The notes beneath the pieces were generated by a model. The model was not told where the DNA came from. It saw only the letters and a list, made by a program, of their open reading frames with translations, and ran no database searches. Position numbers and translations under genes: made by a program. From Oscillospiraceae bacterium (lineage in GTDB: Bacteria; Bacillota; Clostridia; Oscillospirales; UBA929), in NCBI GenBank assembly GCA_009777435.1, contig WRLW01000002.1, forward strand, positions 1 to 26,379: a stretch of DNA of 26,379 nucleotides, given 5' to 3'. This document shows, piece after piece, positions 6,312-21,292 of the stretch (the first letter of the stretch is position 1; every line of letters starts with the position of its first letter).

Positions 6312-8180
6312 ATGAAAGCGATCAACAAATCCCGCGCGATTACGCTGTTCACGCTGGCGATGGCCGCGCTGACGGTCTTAACCGCGGTATTGGCGGTCAA
6401 CATAGCCGGCACCCTCACAGTTCCCGAGGACATACACGTCGTTTTAGAAAGCGAGTCGGGAATTTCCCCCCTGTTTACGGTGGAGGTCGGGGAAAGCGTC
6501 AGCAGAACCATAGCCAACCTGAATCAGGCGCGCAACAGCGACCCCGGCATCGCCGATCTGGACTACACGGCGGAAGGCGCGGACAACCTTCAGGTCACAG
6601 GCCTAAAGGCCGGTCTGGCCACCATATCATACGGCACGAAGATAGGCTTGGTGTCCGCCGGCAAATATCAGGTCACGGACTCAAGGAACATCAGCGCCTA
6701 TATAATCAAAGACGGCGGTGAAGTCCGGCTGGAGAGCGCCGGAGAGACCAAGCCCGTACCGGTAGAGATAGCCGAGGGAAGCGACAACATAAAATGGCGC
6801 TCCGCCAACACGGCGGTCGCCACGGTTAATCAAAGCACAGGCCGCGTAACGGCGGTAAGCAAAGGCGCCGCGGTCGTGATTGGTGAGTTCACCGACAAAT
6901 GGGGCGCCGCCCGCAGCATCTTCATCTCGGTCGGCGTAGGGATCGACGGAAACCTCAGCGGAAACGGGAACATCATCAAGGGCGGGGACGGCGGCCATTA
7001 CCGGCCCGTGGGCGTGCCGCCCAACGTGTACGAGGTGGTTGAGGAAAACGGCTCCCCCAAACAGCCCCCCGAATATGTCTATAACCCCGACGGCAATCCC
7101 GGAAACGGCAATAACCGGCCCGCGGTCACAAACGCCGGCGGCGGCTATTTGGCCGAGGATCCCAGTAACATCTGGAAGGAAGTCCTCCCGGACGGCAGCC
7201 TGAAGCAAAGCCCCGCGCTTTGGGGCGGCGCCAACGGCAAGCCCGGCGGCGGCGACGACAAGGAGGTCGTTAAATACGGCGACGACTACTGGGTGGATAT
7301 GGGCCAGAACGTCTGGCGAATGGTTGACAAGAGCGCTCCGAGAGGCGAGCTGAGTATTCTGATAGGCGGAGGCCCCGGCTACAATCCCGCCGGCTACCCG
7401 GCCACGCAGATCTTCGATAACACCGCCCGCGACGGTAAATACTATGTCGGGCCGTTTGATTCAAACACCGAAGAATACTTTTTCGGCGACCCGCCGGGCG
7501 GCAACGGTCTGTTAGAAAGCACGGATCACGGCACCGCGTTTGACGACGTGAAATACTACAGGGACGCGGAAGGCAACATGATTACAATCAAGCCCGAGCC
7601 GCCGCCCGACCTGAGCGGAAGCGGAATACCCGGCCTGAATACCATATCCACAGGCGGCATTATCGAGATCGACGGTATCGAGTGGATAAAGGTAAGGTCG
7701 GGCATCGAGGGCAAAATGGGCGCCAAATGGACGCTGCTGCTGAAGAAAGACGTACTGCCCGACCCCACGGTATACACCAAATGGAAGCCAGACTTCGATT
7801 CAGGCTATAACCACACGGATATAAGCGGCGTGGTCAACGGCTGGTACTATCAAAACGACATGCCGGTTCTGAAAAGCAACGCGCTGCACCCCCACGTCTA
7901 CGGTCACGACTCCCAAAGCATAACCACAGGCCATAACGCGCTCACGGGAGCGGCCGATACCGTCGCCTTTGTTCCCTCGGTCAAGGACGTTTACCAAAAC
8001 GGCTTTGAAAACTACCTTGGGATCGACCAGCTGCTGATACCCGGAAAAAGGTGGTGGACAAGCACCCATGACGGAAGGCACCTCAAGGTACTGAACGCGA
8101 ACGGCTCATGGGGAATCTGCGAGTTTGACCTCAAGGACGAGATATACGTCCGGCCGGCCATCTTTGTCAGAACACCCTGA
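6312..8180 (+). CDS. Exported protein with Ig-like (BIG2) domain, tandem 47-residue repeats and DUF6273-like C-terminus
   Basis: A 622-residue surface protein. A signal or membrane segment (about 8-32) is followed by AGTLTVPED, loosely like the start of SipW-processed proteins. A possible degenerate Ig-like fold spans about 50-123. A clearer BIG2-type domain spans about 124-207, with the W-x-S-x-N-x-x-V-A-x-V pattern and G-x-V-T-A-V-x-x-G. Three tandem repeats of about 47 residues follow (237-381). The end (about 450-622) resembles the DUF6273-type fold of Firmicute surface proteins: an early I-x-W segment, RWWTST, and VRPAIFV at the terminus. Start: ATG after AAAGGAG. No LPXTG-type anchor is present. 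It is the largest product of the operon and may be an adhesin or accessory fibre component; the function is not known. The DUF assignment is by pattern only. Confidence 0.78.
   Translation: MKAINKSRAITLFTLAMAALTVLTAVLAVNIAGTLTVPEDIHVVLESESGISPLFTVEVGESVSRTIANLNQARNSDPGIADLDYTAEGADNLQVTGLKAGLATISYGTKIGLVSAGKYQVTDSRNISAYIIKDGGEVRLESAGETKPVPVEIAEGSDNIKWRSANTAVATVNQSTGRVTAVSKGAAVVIGEFTDKWGAARSIFISVGVGIDGNLSGNGNIIKGGDGGHYRPVGVPPNVYEVVEENGSPKQPPEYVYNPDGNPGNGNNRPAVTNAGGGYLAEDPSNIWKEVLPDGSLKQSPALWGGANGKPGGGDDKEVVKYGDDYWVDMGQNVWRMVDKSAPRGELSILIGGGPGYNPAGYPATQIFDNTARDGKYYVGPFDSNTEEYFFGDPPGGNGLLESTDHGTAFDDVKYYRDAEGNMITIKPEPPPDLSGSGIPGLNTISTGGIIEIDGIEWIKVRSGIEGKMGAKWTLLLKKDVLPDPTVYTKWKPDFDSGYNHTDISGVVNGWYYQNDMPVLKSNALHPHVYGHDSQSITTGHNALTGAADTVAFVPSVKDVYQNGFENYLGIDQLLIPGKRWWTSTHDGRHLKVLNANGSWGICEFDLKDEIYVRPAIFVRTP
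7020..7454 (+). repeat. Three tandem ~47-residue protein repeats
   Basis: Units begin at residues 237, 284 and 331 with the common pattern N-(V/I)-(Y/W)-x5 to 7-G, then a Gly/Asn turn-rich centre and an aromatic pair near position 41-44. The key Asn residues are at 238, 286 and 333. Units one and two are close; the third is diverged and slightly longer. A fourth, weaker copy may follow up to about residue 425. Confidence 0.7.
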
Positions 8181-8201
8181 CGCCGGCGGCGCGCGAAACA
8201 G

Positions 8202-8231
8202 GCCCGGGGGCGGAAAACCCCGCCCCCGGGC
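8202..8231 (+). other. Strong GC-rich intercistronic hairpin before the small ORF and sortase genes
   Basis: GCCCGGGGGCGG (8202-8213) pairs perfectly with 8220-8231 around a 6-base loop. No T run follows, and a good ribosome binding site starts 7 bases later, so it is unlikely to stop transcription fully. It may limit or protect the distal mRNA so that small ORF and sortase are made at a different level from the structural proteins. Confidence 0.7.
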
Positions 8232-8253
8232 ATATGAAAGGGGAGCATAGCAA

Positions 8254-8391
8254 ATGACGCGGACAATCGAATGGATACGGGAGATCATCAAAGAGCGGCT
8301 CTTAGAAAACCCGGCTTCACAGGAATATGTAGACGGCTTGGTGAGTAAAGCGCTGATGGAGATAGCCGGCACAGGCGGGGCCGCGCAATGA
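8254..8391 (+). CDS. 45-residue small protein, translationally coupled to the sortase
   Basis: I do not recognise this small protein. It begins MTRTIEWIREIIKERL and is predicted as mostly amphipathic helix with a Gly/Ala-rich end; there is no signal peptide or membrane segment. The ATG at 8254 follows an AAAGGGGAG site with normal spacing. Its stop overlaps the sortase start as ATGA (8388-8391), a hallmark of translational coupling, which argues that it is genuinely translated. It may be a partner of the sortase or a leader peptide whose translation opens the sortase start. Confidence 0.65.
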   Translation: MTRTIEWIREIIKERLLENPASQEYVDGLVSKALMEIAGTGGAAQ

Positions 8392-9158
8392 GACGGGCCG
8401 TCCGGCTTCTGGCCATATCGGCCCTCACGGCGGTCATCTGTATAGGAGGATACCGCGTTTGGGAGATATCCGGGCAGTATACGGATGAAAAGGAGGTCAG
8501 GAGCGAGATGCTGAAATACAGATTGCTGATGGAAGAACCAAAACCGCAAGAGCCGCAGGCGCCGGCCGTCTATACCGGCGGCTCCGGGGACGTTGAGTAC
8601 CCGCCGGAGGAGCCGCGGTACAACCAAAGCGTCATCGACATGCAAAACCAGATAAACCGCGACATCGCGGGATGGCTTACCATACCCGACACGCGCATAG
8701 ACTACCCCTTTGCGGCCCCCTCGGATAACGAATACTATCTGCGGCGGGATATACACGGGAATAAGGCCTCGGCGGGCAGTCTTTTTATGGACTTCCGCTG
8801 CGCGGGCGATTTCTCGGGCTTAAACACCATAATATACGGGCACAACATGAAAAACAAGAGCATGTTCGGAGATCTGAGCCTGTTCGCGGAGCAGGGCTTC
8901 TTCGAGGAAAACACGTCCGGGACGATATTCTTGGCAGACCAAACCCTAACGCTGGATATATTCGCCTATATGGTCATACGCGACGACGACGGGATTATTT
9001 ACGGCCTGACGGCCGAGCGGGACGAGTTTATGAGCTATGTCAGGGCGTCGGCCCGCAGCTTCCGGGAGCCCAAAACGCTTGGGAATATAGTGACGCTCTC
9101 GACCTGCTCGTATCAATCCGATCAAGCGAGAGCGGTATTGCTTGCCATGGCCGCTTAG
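8388..9158 (+). CDS. srtB: Class B sortase
   Basis: A 256-residue membrane-anchored transpeptidase that cleaves sorting signals between Thr and Gly or Asn and joins the protein to the cell wall or a pilin. Residues 4-21 form the N-terminal membrane anchor. A Pro/Glu-rich linker leads to the catalytic domain (about 85-256). Catalytic residues are visible: His152 in YGHNM, Cys240 in LSTCSY and Arg248 in QARAVL. The W-L-x-I-P-x-T-x-I-D-Y-P segment (96-107) and the spacing from GHNMK to MFGDL are class B features. The ATG overlaps the stop of the small ORF. Class B enzymes usually read NPxTx motifs, so the TPKTG protein in the same operon is the natural candidate substrate (inference). The last residues are shorter than in many relatives but all catalytic residues remain. 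Confidence 0.93.
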   Translation: MRRAVRLLAISALTAVICIGGYRVWEISGQYTDEKEVRSEMLKYRLLMEEPKPQEPQAPAVYTGGSGDVEYPPEEPRYNQSVIDMQNQINRDIAGWLTIPDTRIDYPFAAPSDNEYYLRRDIHGNKASAGSLFMDFRCAGDFSGLNTIIYGHNMKNKSMFGDLSLFAEQGFFEENTSGTIFLADQTLTLDIFAYMVIRDDDGIIYGLTAERDEFMSYVRASARSFREPKTLGNIVTLSTCSYQSDQARAVLLAMAA

Positions 9159-10069
9159 CCGCCCGGCGCGGGGGCGTAAACGCCCCTGCGGCGCCCCGGC
9201 TTGGAAACGGCGACGCAGGCCTGAGCCAGATACCTCGAGGGGTCATGGGTGCAGATCTCGTCGAACATATACATGACCCATACCGGCCCGGAAAGGGTCA
9301 GGGCGTTCTCCTTGGCGTAAGCGGCCATTCTTTCGGGCATGTCGCCCATGTTGCCGTAATACCCCCGGTTAAACGCTATCAGATACTCCCCCTCTTTCCG
9401 CGTGCCGGAGCCTAACGGGTCTATGGTGAAAAAATGTTCGGGGTGCGACGGCTCGCTGATAAAGGAGTCCATGCCGCTCCAATAGCCGCCGATGGGGAGA
9501 TTGAGATTTATGTGCCGTTCGCTTGCGTGGCTGAGAAATGACGCGAGGGGCTGCAAAAAGGTTTCGCGGTCTCCGTACTCATTGCGGGGCCAGAGATGGA
9601 ATTCCTTGTTCTCCCTGTACAGAACGGCCACGGCGCTTTCGTCTACCTTGACGCCGCGCCCCGCGGCGTCCTCGTCCGTTACCCGCTTCCCGTCAACGGC
9701 CGTAAAGCCGCCGGCCGCGATAGTGCCGTAGTTGATCAGCTCGCGCCGCGCGTGTATGACCGAGTAACGCTCCCGCAGCAGGCGCATCTCCATATCTAAA
9801 TGCCTTTCCTGCTTTTCCAGCAGGTTCAGAAGCTGCAGCGGAGTCCGCTCCTTTCTAAGGTTGGAGATCTGCTTCAGCGGCACGTTGAGGTCGCTCAGCA
9901 AAACGATAAAATTAAGCGTGGGAATCTGCGCGAGCGAGTAGTATCTGTAATTGTTCTCAGGGTCGCGCTTAACCGGGGAAAACACACCGATTTTATCATA
10001 AAAACGCAGCCTTGAGACATCCTCTCCCGTTATCTTGGAAAACTCCTGAATGGTATAGTAGGTTTTCAA
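9155..10069 (-). CDS. MerR-family transcriptional regulator with GyrI-like effector domain
   Basis: A 304-residue regulator. Residues 3-72 form the MerR winged helix-turn-helix (TIQEFSKITG, then RLRFYDKIG and NYRYYS). A dimerisation coiled coil follows (about 78-115). The C-terminal half (about 150-300) resembles the GyrI/BmrR ligand-binding fold, with an F-N-R-G-Y-Y-G-N-M segment and a final M-Y-x-x-D-E pattern. The frame is open further upstream, but a TTG at 10067-10069, seven bases after GGGGGAG, gives the correct MerR start and avoids overlap with the upstream gene. It lies 41 bases after the ECF transporter gene in the same direction, so it may control that gene or a drug-response target. 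Its stop codon overlaps the sortase stop codon on the other strand (TTAG). Confidence 0.88.
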   Translation of the reverse strand: MKTYYTIQEFSKITGEDVSRLRFYDKIGVFSPVKRDPENNYRYYSLAQIPTLNFIVLLSDLNVPLKQISNLRKERTPLQLLNLLEKQERHLDMEMRLLRERYSVIHARRELINYGTIAAGGFTAVDGKRVTDEDAAGRGVKVDESAVAVLYRENKEFHLWPRNEYGDRETFLQPLASFLSHASERHINLNLPIGGYWSGMDSFISEPSHPEHFFTIDPLGSGTRKEGEYLIAFNRGYYGNMGDMPERMAAYAKENALTLSGPVWVMYMFDEICTHDPSRYLAQACVAVSKPGRRRGVYAPAPGG

Positions 10070-10110
10070 GCCTGTTCTCCCCCCATTCCACAGCCCGCGC
10101 CCTCGCGCGC

Positions 10111-10758
10111 CTAAGCGCGGTTGATAAAATACACCGCCGCGGCGCATACCGCGATAACGGCGAGCGCCGACAGGAGGACGGCGGTTTTGGGCTTTGCGGA
10201 ATCCCCGTGCGGCTCGCCGGTCATCGAGCGCAGCGCGACCGACACCGGCTTGTATGCCATCACGGTTACAGCGGCGTTTATGCCGCCCTTTATCAGGTTA
10301 AACGGCAGAATAACAGGCAGCAGCATGGCCTTCACAGCCTCTACGGGCGCGCCCATGAACAGCGGTGTGATTATCAGGTTCGCGCCGGCCATTATGGCGG
10401 CGCTGACCAACACGCCGCCCGAAAGCCCGGCGACCGCGCCCGTCATGTCGCGCCGCGCGCGGTATATAAAGCCGGCCGTCAGCGCTAAGGAGCAGGTGGA
10501 AATTATGTGCATCATAATACCGTAGGGGCCGCTCTGCGCGCTGACCGTAAGCCCCTGTATCACAGCGGCCGTCACCGCGACCGACATCCCGTCCAGCGGG
10601 CCATAGGCCAGTGCTGTTATCAATATGGGGATATCCGCCGGGTCATACTCCAAAAAAGGGGCCTGCGGGAAAATCGGGAAGTGGATAAAAAAGACCAGCA
10701 CAATCGAAATCGCGGCCATTACCCCCATAACGGTCAGACGGCGTATTTTCTCCTTCAC
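10111..10758 (-). CDS. ECF transporter S component, RibU/FmnP-like
   Basis: A 215-residue integral membrane protein with five or six hydrophobic segments; it would be the substrate-binding S subunit of an energy-coupling factor vitamin transporter. FPIFPQAPFLEYDPADIPIL near the N-terminus and PFNLIKG near residue 160 match the RibU/FmnP type, which binds riboflavin. The substrate is inferred from family resemblance, not from binding residues. The A, A' and T subunits are not in the window; in group II ECF systems they are shared and encoded elsewhere. ATG codons at 10788 and 10764 are in frame, but GGAGGT is only 2 bases from the nearer one and 7 from the GTG at 10758, which I chose. No FMN riboswitch is recognisable upstream; instead a cluster of repeats lies there. 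Confidence 0.85.
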   Translation of the reverse strand: MKEKIRRLTVMGVMAAISIVLVFFIHFPIFPQAPFLEYDPADIPILITALAYGPLDGMSVAVTAAVIQGLTVSAQSGPYGIMMHIISTCSLALTAGFIYRARRDMTGAVAGLSGGVLVSAAIMAGANLIITPLFMGAPVEAVKAMLLPVILPFNLIKGGINAAVTVMAYKPVSVALRSMTGEPHGDSAKPKTAVLLSALAVIAVCAAAVYFINRA

Positions 10759-10819
10759 AGTCATTACCTCCTGCAGTATAATAAACACCCGAAAGCATAC
10801 GCTTCAGGCGTTTAATGCG

Positions 10820-11033
10820 CAGCATTACAAGAGTTATCAGCGGCATTACGAAACACTTGGGCAATGCGCCCCACACCAAGAGTTAATCTCGGCATTACAA
10901 AACGTCCGGCAATATGCCCCACGCCAAGAGTTATTAGCGGCATTACGAAACACTTGGGCAATGCGCCACTTGTCCGGGCAATGCACAGCATTGCCAAGAG
11001 TTAATCTCGGCATTACGAAGTAAAGCCGAGATT
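10820..11033. repeat. Cluster of diverged direct repeats with internal inverted repeats
   Basis: Four copies of a unit beginning CAAGAGTTA and continuing with CGGCATTAC start at 10828, 10877, 10925 and 10995 (steps of 49, 48 and 70). Two copies are nearly identical over about 43 bases (10828-10870 and 10925-10967). Units contain GCATT...AATGC inverted pairs, and a perfect GCAATGC-ACA-GCATTGC palindrome lies at 10978-10994. Irregular spacing and lack of conserved repeat/spacer order exclude CRISPR. Open frames cross it, but the step lengths shift frame and the products look unlike proteins. It fills the space between the cheW and ECF transporter genes. Confidence 0.8.
11003..11033 (-). terminator. 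Hairpin just after cheW, possible terminator
   Basis: AATCTCGGC (11003-11011) pairs with GCCGAGATT (11025-11033) around a 13-base loop, starting 3 bases after the cheW stop in its direction. No T run follows on the minus strand, so it is at best a weak terminator or an mRNA 3'-end stabiliser. The left arm is part of the last repeat unit, so the hairpin may have been built from the repeat. Confidence 0.4.
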
Positions 11034-11036
11034 TAC

Positions 11037-11489
11037 TCAGTAGTCCGCCACCAGCCGCTCAAGGTTGAGCAGCAGCTTAACGCCCTGCGCGGTCTTGCCG
11101 ATGCCCCTGATATACCGGTTTTCATAGCCGGAACGGTGGCTCGACGGGTCGGTTATGTCGTCGTAGGCTATATCCATCACGCCGCGCACAGTATCTACAA
11201 TCAGCCCTATGCCCGTACCCTGCGCGTCCACCACGATTATACAGGTGCGGTCGTCGTATGCCTGCTGCTCCTTGTTGAAACGGATACGCACGTCCATCAC
11301 GGGTATTATCTTGCCCCGCAGATTGATGATGCCTTTTATATACGCGGGCAGCTCAGGCACGTCCGTGATGGTCTGCACGTTGATGATCTCAGTCACGACC
11401 GAGATCTCAAGGCCGTAATCCTCCTCGCCCACCGCGAAAGTGAGGTAAAGCTCCGAATTGCCGGTTTGAGTCAGCTCCATCTCGTCCAT
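11037..11489 (-). CDS. cheW: Chemotaxis coupling protein CheW
   Basis: A 150-residue cytoplasmic adaptor that links chemoreceptors to the kinase CheA. The whole length is one CheW/SH3-like domain: YLTFAVGEEDYGLEI at the start, INVQTITDVPELPAYIKGI, the family core NLRGKIIPVMDVR (about 61-73), and GLIVDTVRGVMDI. The length is typical. The ATG at 11489 follows AAAGGAG with an 11-base gap, a little long. It is 31 bases downstream of cheA on the same strand and probably shares its transcript. Receptors, CheY, CheB, CheR and flagellar genes are not in the window. Confidence 0.95.
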   Translation of the reverse strand: MDEMELTQTGNSELYLTFAVGEEDYGLEISVVTEIINVQTITDVPELPAYIKGIINLRGKIIPVMDVRIRFNKEQQAYDDRTCIIVVDAQGTGIGLIVDTVRGVMDIAYDDITDPSSHRSGYENRYIRGIGKTAQGVKLLLNLERLVADY

Positions 11490-11520
11490 GCCGTTGTCAA
11501 CTCCTTTTTATGGATATCAG

Positions 11521-13692
11521 TTATGACGTAAGGCTCTTTACGTCTATAATCAGGCTTATGTTGCCGTTTCCGAGTATTGTGCAGCCGGCGATGCCGCGGA
11601 TCTGGCCAATACGCTCGGTGATGAACTGCGGTATGGCTTTAAGAACGACCTGCTGCTCGCCTATCAGCGTGTCGGCGAACAGGCCGGACATATGGCCCTC
11701 GTCCTCCACCATCATTATAATGCCGTCCGCGAACTCGGTTATGTCCGTGTACACCGAGAACAGGCTGTGCAGGCGCACTATGGGGTAACATTCGCCCCGG
11801 AACAGGATCATCTCGTTTCCGTCGGGGTCAACCACTATCTGTTCCGGCTGCGGCTTGAACGACTCGCGGATGTTCAGGGTGGGCACAAGGTAAACGTTCT
11901 TGCCGACGCGTATCTCGATGCCGGCGAGTATGGCCAGCGTGAGCGGTATGCGGATGGTGTTGACGGCGCCCTGGCCGGGCGTCGAATCGACGACCACCGT
12001 GCCCCCGATTTTTTCTATGTTCTTCTTCGCGACGTCCATGCCGACCCCGCGCCCCGACAGCTCGGTGACCACCTCGTTGGTCGAGAAGCCGGGCAGCATG
12101 ACAAAGTTGTATATCTCCTTGTCGGTATACTCGAACTCAGGCTTGCTGAGCAGCCCCTGCCTGACGGCCTTTTGCAGTATCTTGTCGCGGTCAAGCCCGC
12201 GCCCGTCGTCGGAGCAGGTGATGATGACGTCCGAGCCGGAGTTGCGCGCCTCCAAAACGATTTTGCCGACGCGCGGCTTGCCGGCCGCCTCGCGCTCGTC
12301 GCCGTCCTCCAGCCCGTGATCCATCGAGTTGCGTATTATGTGCATAAGCGGGTCGGAGAGATTGTCGATGATATTCTTATCGACCTCGGTCTCCTCGCCG
12401 AGTATAACGAACTCTATATCCTTGTTGAGCTTGCGCGACAGGTCGCGCGCCAGCCTGTGCATCTTGTGGAAGGTGCTTGATATGGGTATCATGCGCACCG
12501 ACATTATAACGTCCTGCAGCTCGCTGGTGTTCTTGTTCAGCAGTCCGGCCGACTTCTCGAAATTCTCAAGGTTAAGGCCCTCGAGGTCGGGGTTGTTGAC
12601 CACCATGGCCACCGAAATGACAAGCTCGCCGGCCAGATCCATAAGCTTGTCAAGCTTCTCAACGTTAACGCTGATGAAGCTCTGCTTGACCTCGGCGGGC
12701 GGCATGGCGGGAATGGCCTTCGCGGCGTCCGCCGGGGCCGGCGCGGCCTGCGGGGCGGCGGCCTTGGGCTTCTCCTCCGGGGGAGCGGCGGCCTGCGGGG
12801 CGGCTTCCTCGGCCTTTTTCTCCGCTTTTGGGGCCGCCGGGGCGGCCTTAGGCTTTTTGGGCTTCGAGGCCGGGGCCGCGGCCTTCGCGGTCTCCGCCGC
12901 CGGCGCCGGCTCAGGCTCTTCCGGGGCGGGCGCGCCCGCGAACCATACCTCGAATGATTTGACGAACAGCGTCTCGGACAGAACCGAACGTATGGCGGCT
13001 ATATCGGCGTCGGAGTATATGGTGAACAGCGCGCCGCTGGCGATTATCTCGTCGCTGCAATCCTCCAGCAGATCCTCGGGCACGCTGTCGATGTGGCTGC
13101 TGTATTCCATCAGCGAGTTTGTTATCTGGTAGGCGCGGATGTTTTCCATCTTGCAGCCTTCCTCAAAGAAAACCCGCGCCTGGAAGCAATTTTCAGATTG
13201 CGCGCCGCCGCCGGCCGGAGGCGTCTCAGGCACGGCTTCGGCTTCGTCGGCTTCGTCCTCCTCGTCCTCGTCCGCCGGGGCGGTGTCCGAGGTCTTTCCG
13301 GTCAGGACGTCCATATAGGCGTGTATTTTGTCCATAAGCTCGGCCTCGTTGCCGTCGGACGGCATACCCGCCTGTATTTTGGAAATCTCCTGCTTGAAGA
13401 AGTCGCCCGATTCGAGGCATATGTCTACGATAGCTTTCCAGTCCGGGTTTACGCCGGGGTTCTCGCGGATATAAAAGAACATGTCCTCGACGTAATGCCC
13501 GACCGTTTCGATCTTATTGTACTCCATCATGCCGGCGCTGCCTTTGATGGTGTGCATTACTCGGAATATCTCGTTGATATGCTCCTCGTTGAGGCGGCCC
13601 TGCTGTTCGCCCTCTATGAGGATTTCCTCCAAGCGCTCCGTAAGCTGCATGTTCTCGAATATGAACATCTCGAGCATCGGATCGTTGCTCAT
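11521..13692 (-). CDS. cheA: Chemotaxis histidine kinase CheA
   Basis: A 723-residue cytoplasmic kinase that autophosphorylates in response to chemoreceptors and passes phosphate to CheY. Domains: P1/HPt (1-105) with phosphorylated His47 in MHTIKGSAG; an acidic linker (about 137-160); P2 response-regulator docking domain (about 167-250); a long Ala/Pro/Lys linker (about 253-335); P3 dimerisation helices (about 338-400); P4 ATPase (about 400-585) with N box HIIRNSMDHG, DDGRG and GRGVGMD; and P5, the CheW-like regulatory domain, to the end. All key motifs are intact. A GTG at 13701 lies in frame, but the AGGTG site fits the ATG at 13692. A perfect sigma-A promoter lies upstream at 13734-13762, so cheA-cheW is its own transcription unit although it directly follows rpoC. 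Confidence 0.97.
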   Translation of the reverse strand: MSNDPMLEMFIFENMQLTERLEEILIEGEQQGRLNEEHINEIFRVMHTIKGSAGMMEYNKIETVGHYVEDMFFYIRENPGVNPDWKAIVDICLESGDFFKQEISKIQAGMPSDGNEAELMDKIHAYMDVLTGKTSDTAPADEDEEDEADEAEAVPETPPAGGGAQSENCFQARVFFEEGCKMENIRAYQITNSLMEYSSHIDSVPEDLLEDCSDEIIASGALFTIYSDADIAAIRSVLSETLFVKSFEVWFAGAPAPEEPEPAPAAETAKAAAPASKPKKPKAAPAAPKAEKKAEEAAPQAAAPPEEKPKAAAPQAAPAPADAAKAIPAMPPAEVKQSFISVNVEKLDKLMDLAGELVISVAMVVNNPDLEGLNLENFEKSAGLLNKNTSELQDVIMSVRMIPISSTFHKMHRLARDLSRKLNKDIEFVILGEETEVDKNIIDNLSDPLMHIIRNSMDHGLEDGDEREAAGKPRVGKIVLEARNSGSDVIITCSDDGRGLDRDKILQKAVRQGLLSKPEFEYTDKEIYNFVMLPGFSTNEVVTELSGRGVGMDVAKKNIEKIGGTVVVDSTPGQGAVNTIRIPLTLAILAGIEIRVGKNVYLVPTLNIRESFKPQPEQIVVDPDGNEMILFRGECYPIVRLHSLFSVYTDITEFADGIIMMVEDEGHMSGLFADTLIGEQQVVLKAIPQFITERIGQIRGIAGCTILGNGNISLIIDVKSLTS

Positions 13693-13733
13693 CAACAACA
13701 CCTGCCGTTCTATGATTATAATCCAGTCAGCTA

Positions 13734-13762
13734 ATTATATCGGAACAAATATCGCTTGTCAA
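13734..13762 (-). promoter_or_regulatory. Perfect sigma-A promoter of cheA-cheW
   Basis: Read on the minus strand, TTGACA (13757-13762) and TATAAT (13734-13739) are separated by exactly 17 bases: a full consensus housekeeping promoter. Transcription would start near 13727, about 35 bases before the cheA ATG. Confidence 0.92.
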
Positions 13763-13847
13763 ATAATAATGAGCTTTTTTGCGATTTGATCGAAGTTTAT
13801 GTTTTAGCGCGCCGCTCCGCCCGGTGACGCGCGGCTTTTCTCATGAC

Positions 13848-13874
13848 CGGGCCGCCCCTTTCGGGGGCGGCCCG
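13848..13874 (-). terminator. GC hairpin after rpoC, possible terminator
   Basis: An 11-bp perfect stem (13848-13858 with 13864-13874) with a 5-base loop lies 8 bases beyond the rpoC stop. On the minus strand it is followed by GTCATGAGAAAAG rather than a T run, so efficiency as an intrinsic terminator is doubtful. It could mark or protect the rpoBC mRNA end and separates it from the cheA promoter. Confidence 0.5.
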
Positions 13875-13882
13875 CCGCGTGG

Positions 13883-17422
<3,540 letters not shown>

Positions 17423-17491
17423 ATTCCCCAACCTTTCACAAAGCTGCTGCGCCCCGTTTTTATGATTGGGCGGGACGCGCGCTCCCCGGTA

Positions 17492-21292
<3,801 letters not shown>

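Noticed and set aside
9165..9200. GGGGCGT/ACGCCCC hairpin as a terminator for the sortase operon
   Set aside because: It lies inside the MerR coding sequence and has no T run; it may be only coding GC symmetry.
10759..10819. FMN or other vitamin riboswitch before the ECF transporter gene
   Set aside because: None of the conserved riboswitch core sequences could be recognised, and most of the upstream space is the repeat cluster.
10812..10997. 61-residue minus-strand frame across the repeat cluster
   Set aside because: It is made only of repeat units whose lengths shift the frame, without a ribosome binding site. It looks like a by-product of the repeats.
10820..11033. CRISPR array
   Set aside because: Unit steps are 49, 48 and 70 bases, the units diverge, and there are no constant repeats with unique spacers or nearby cas genes.
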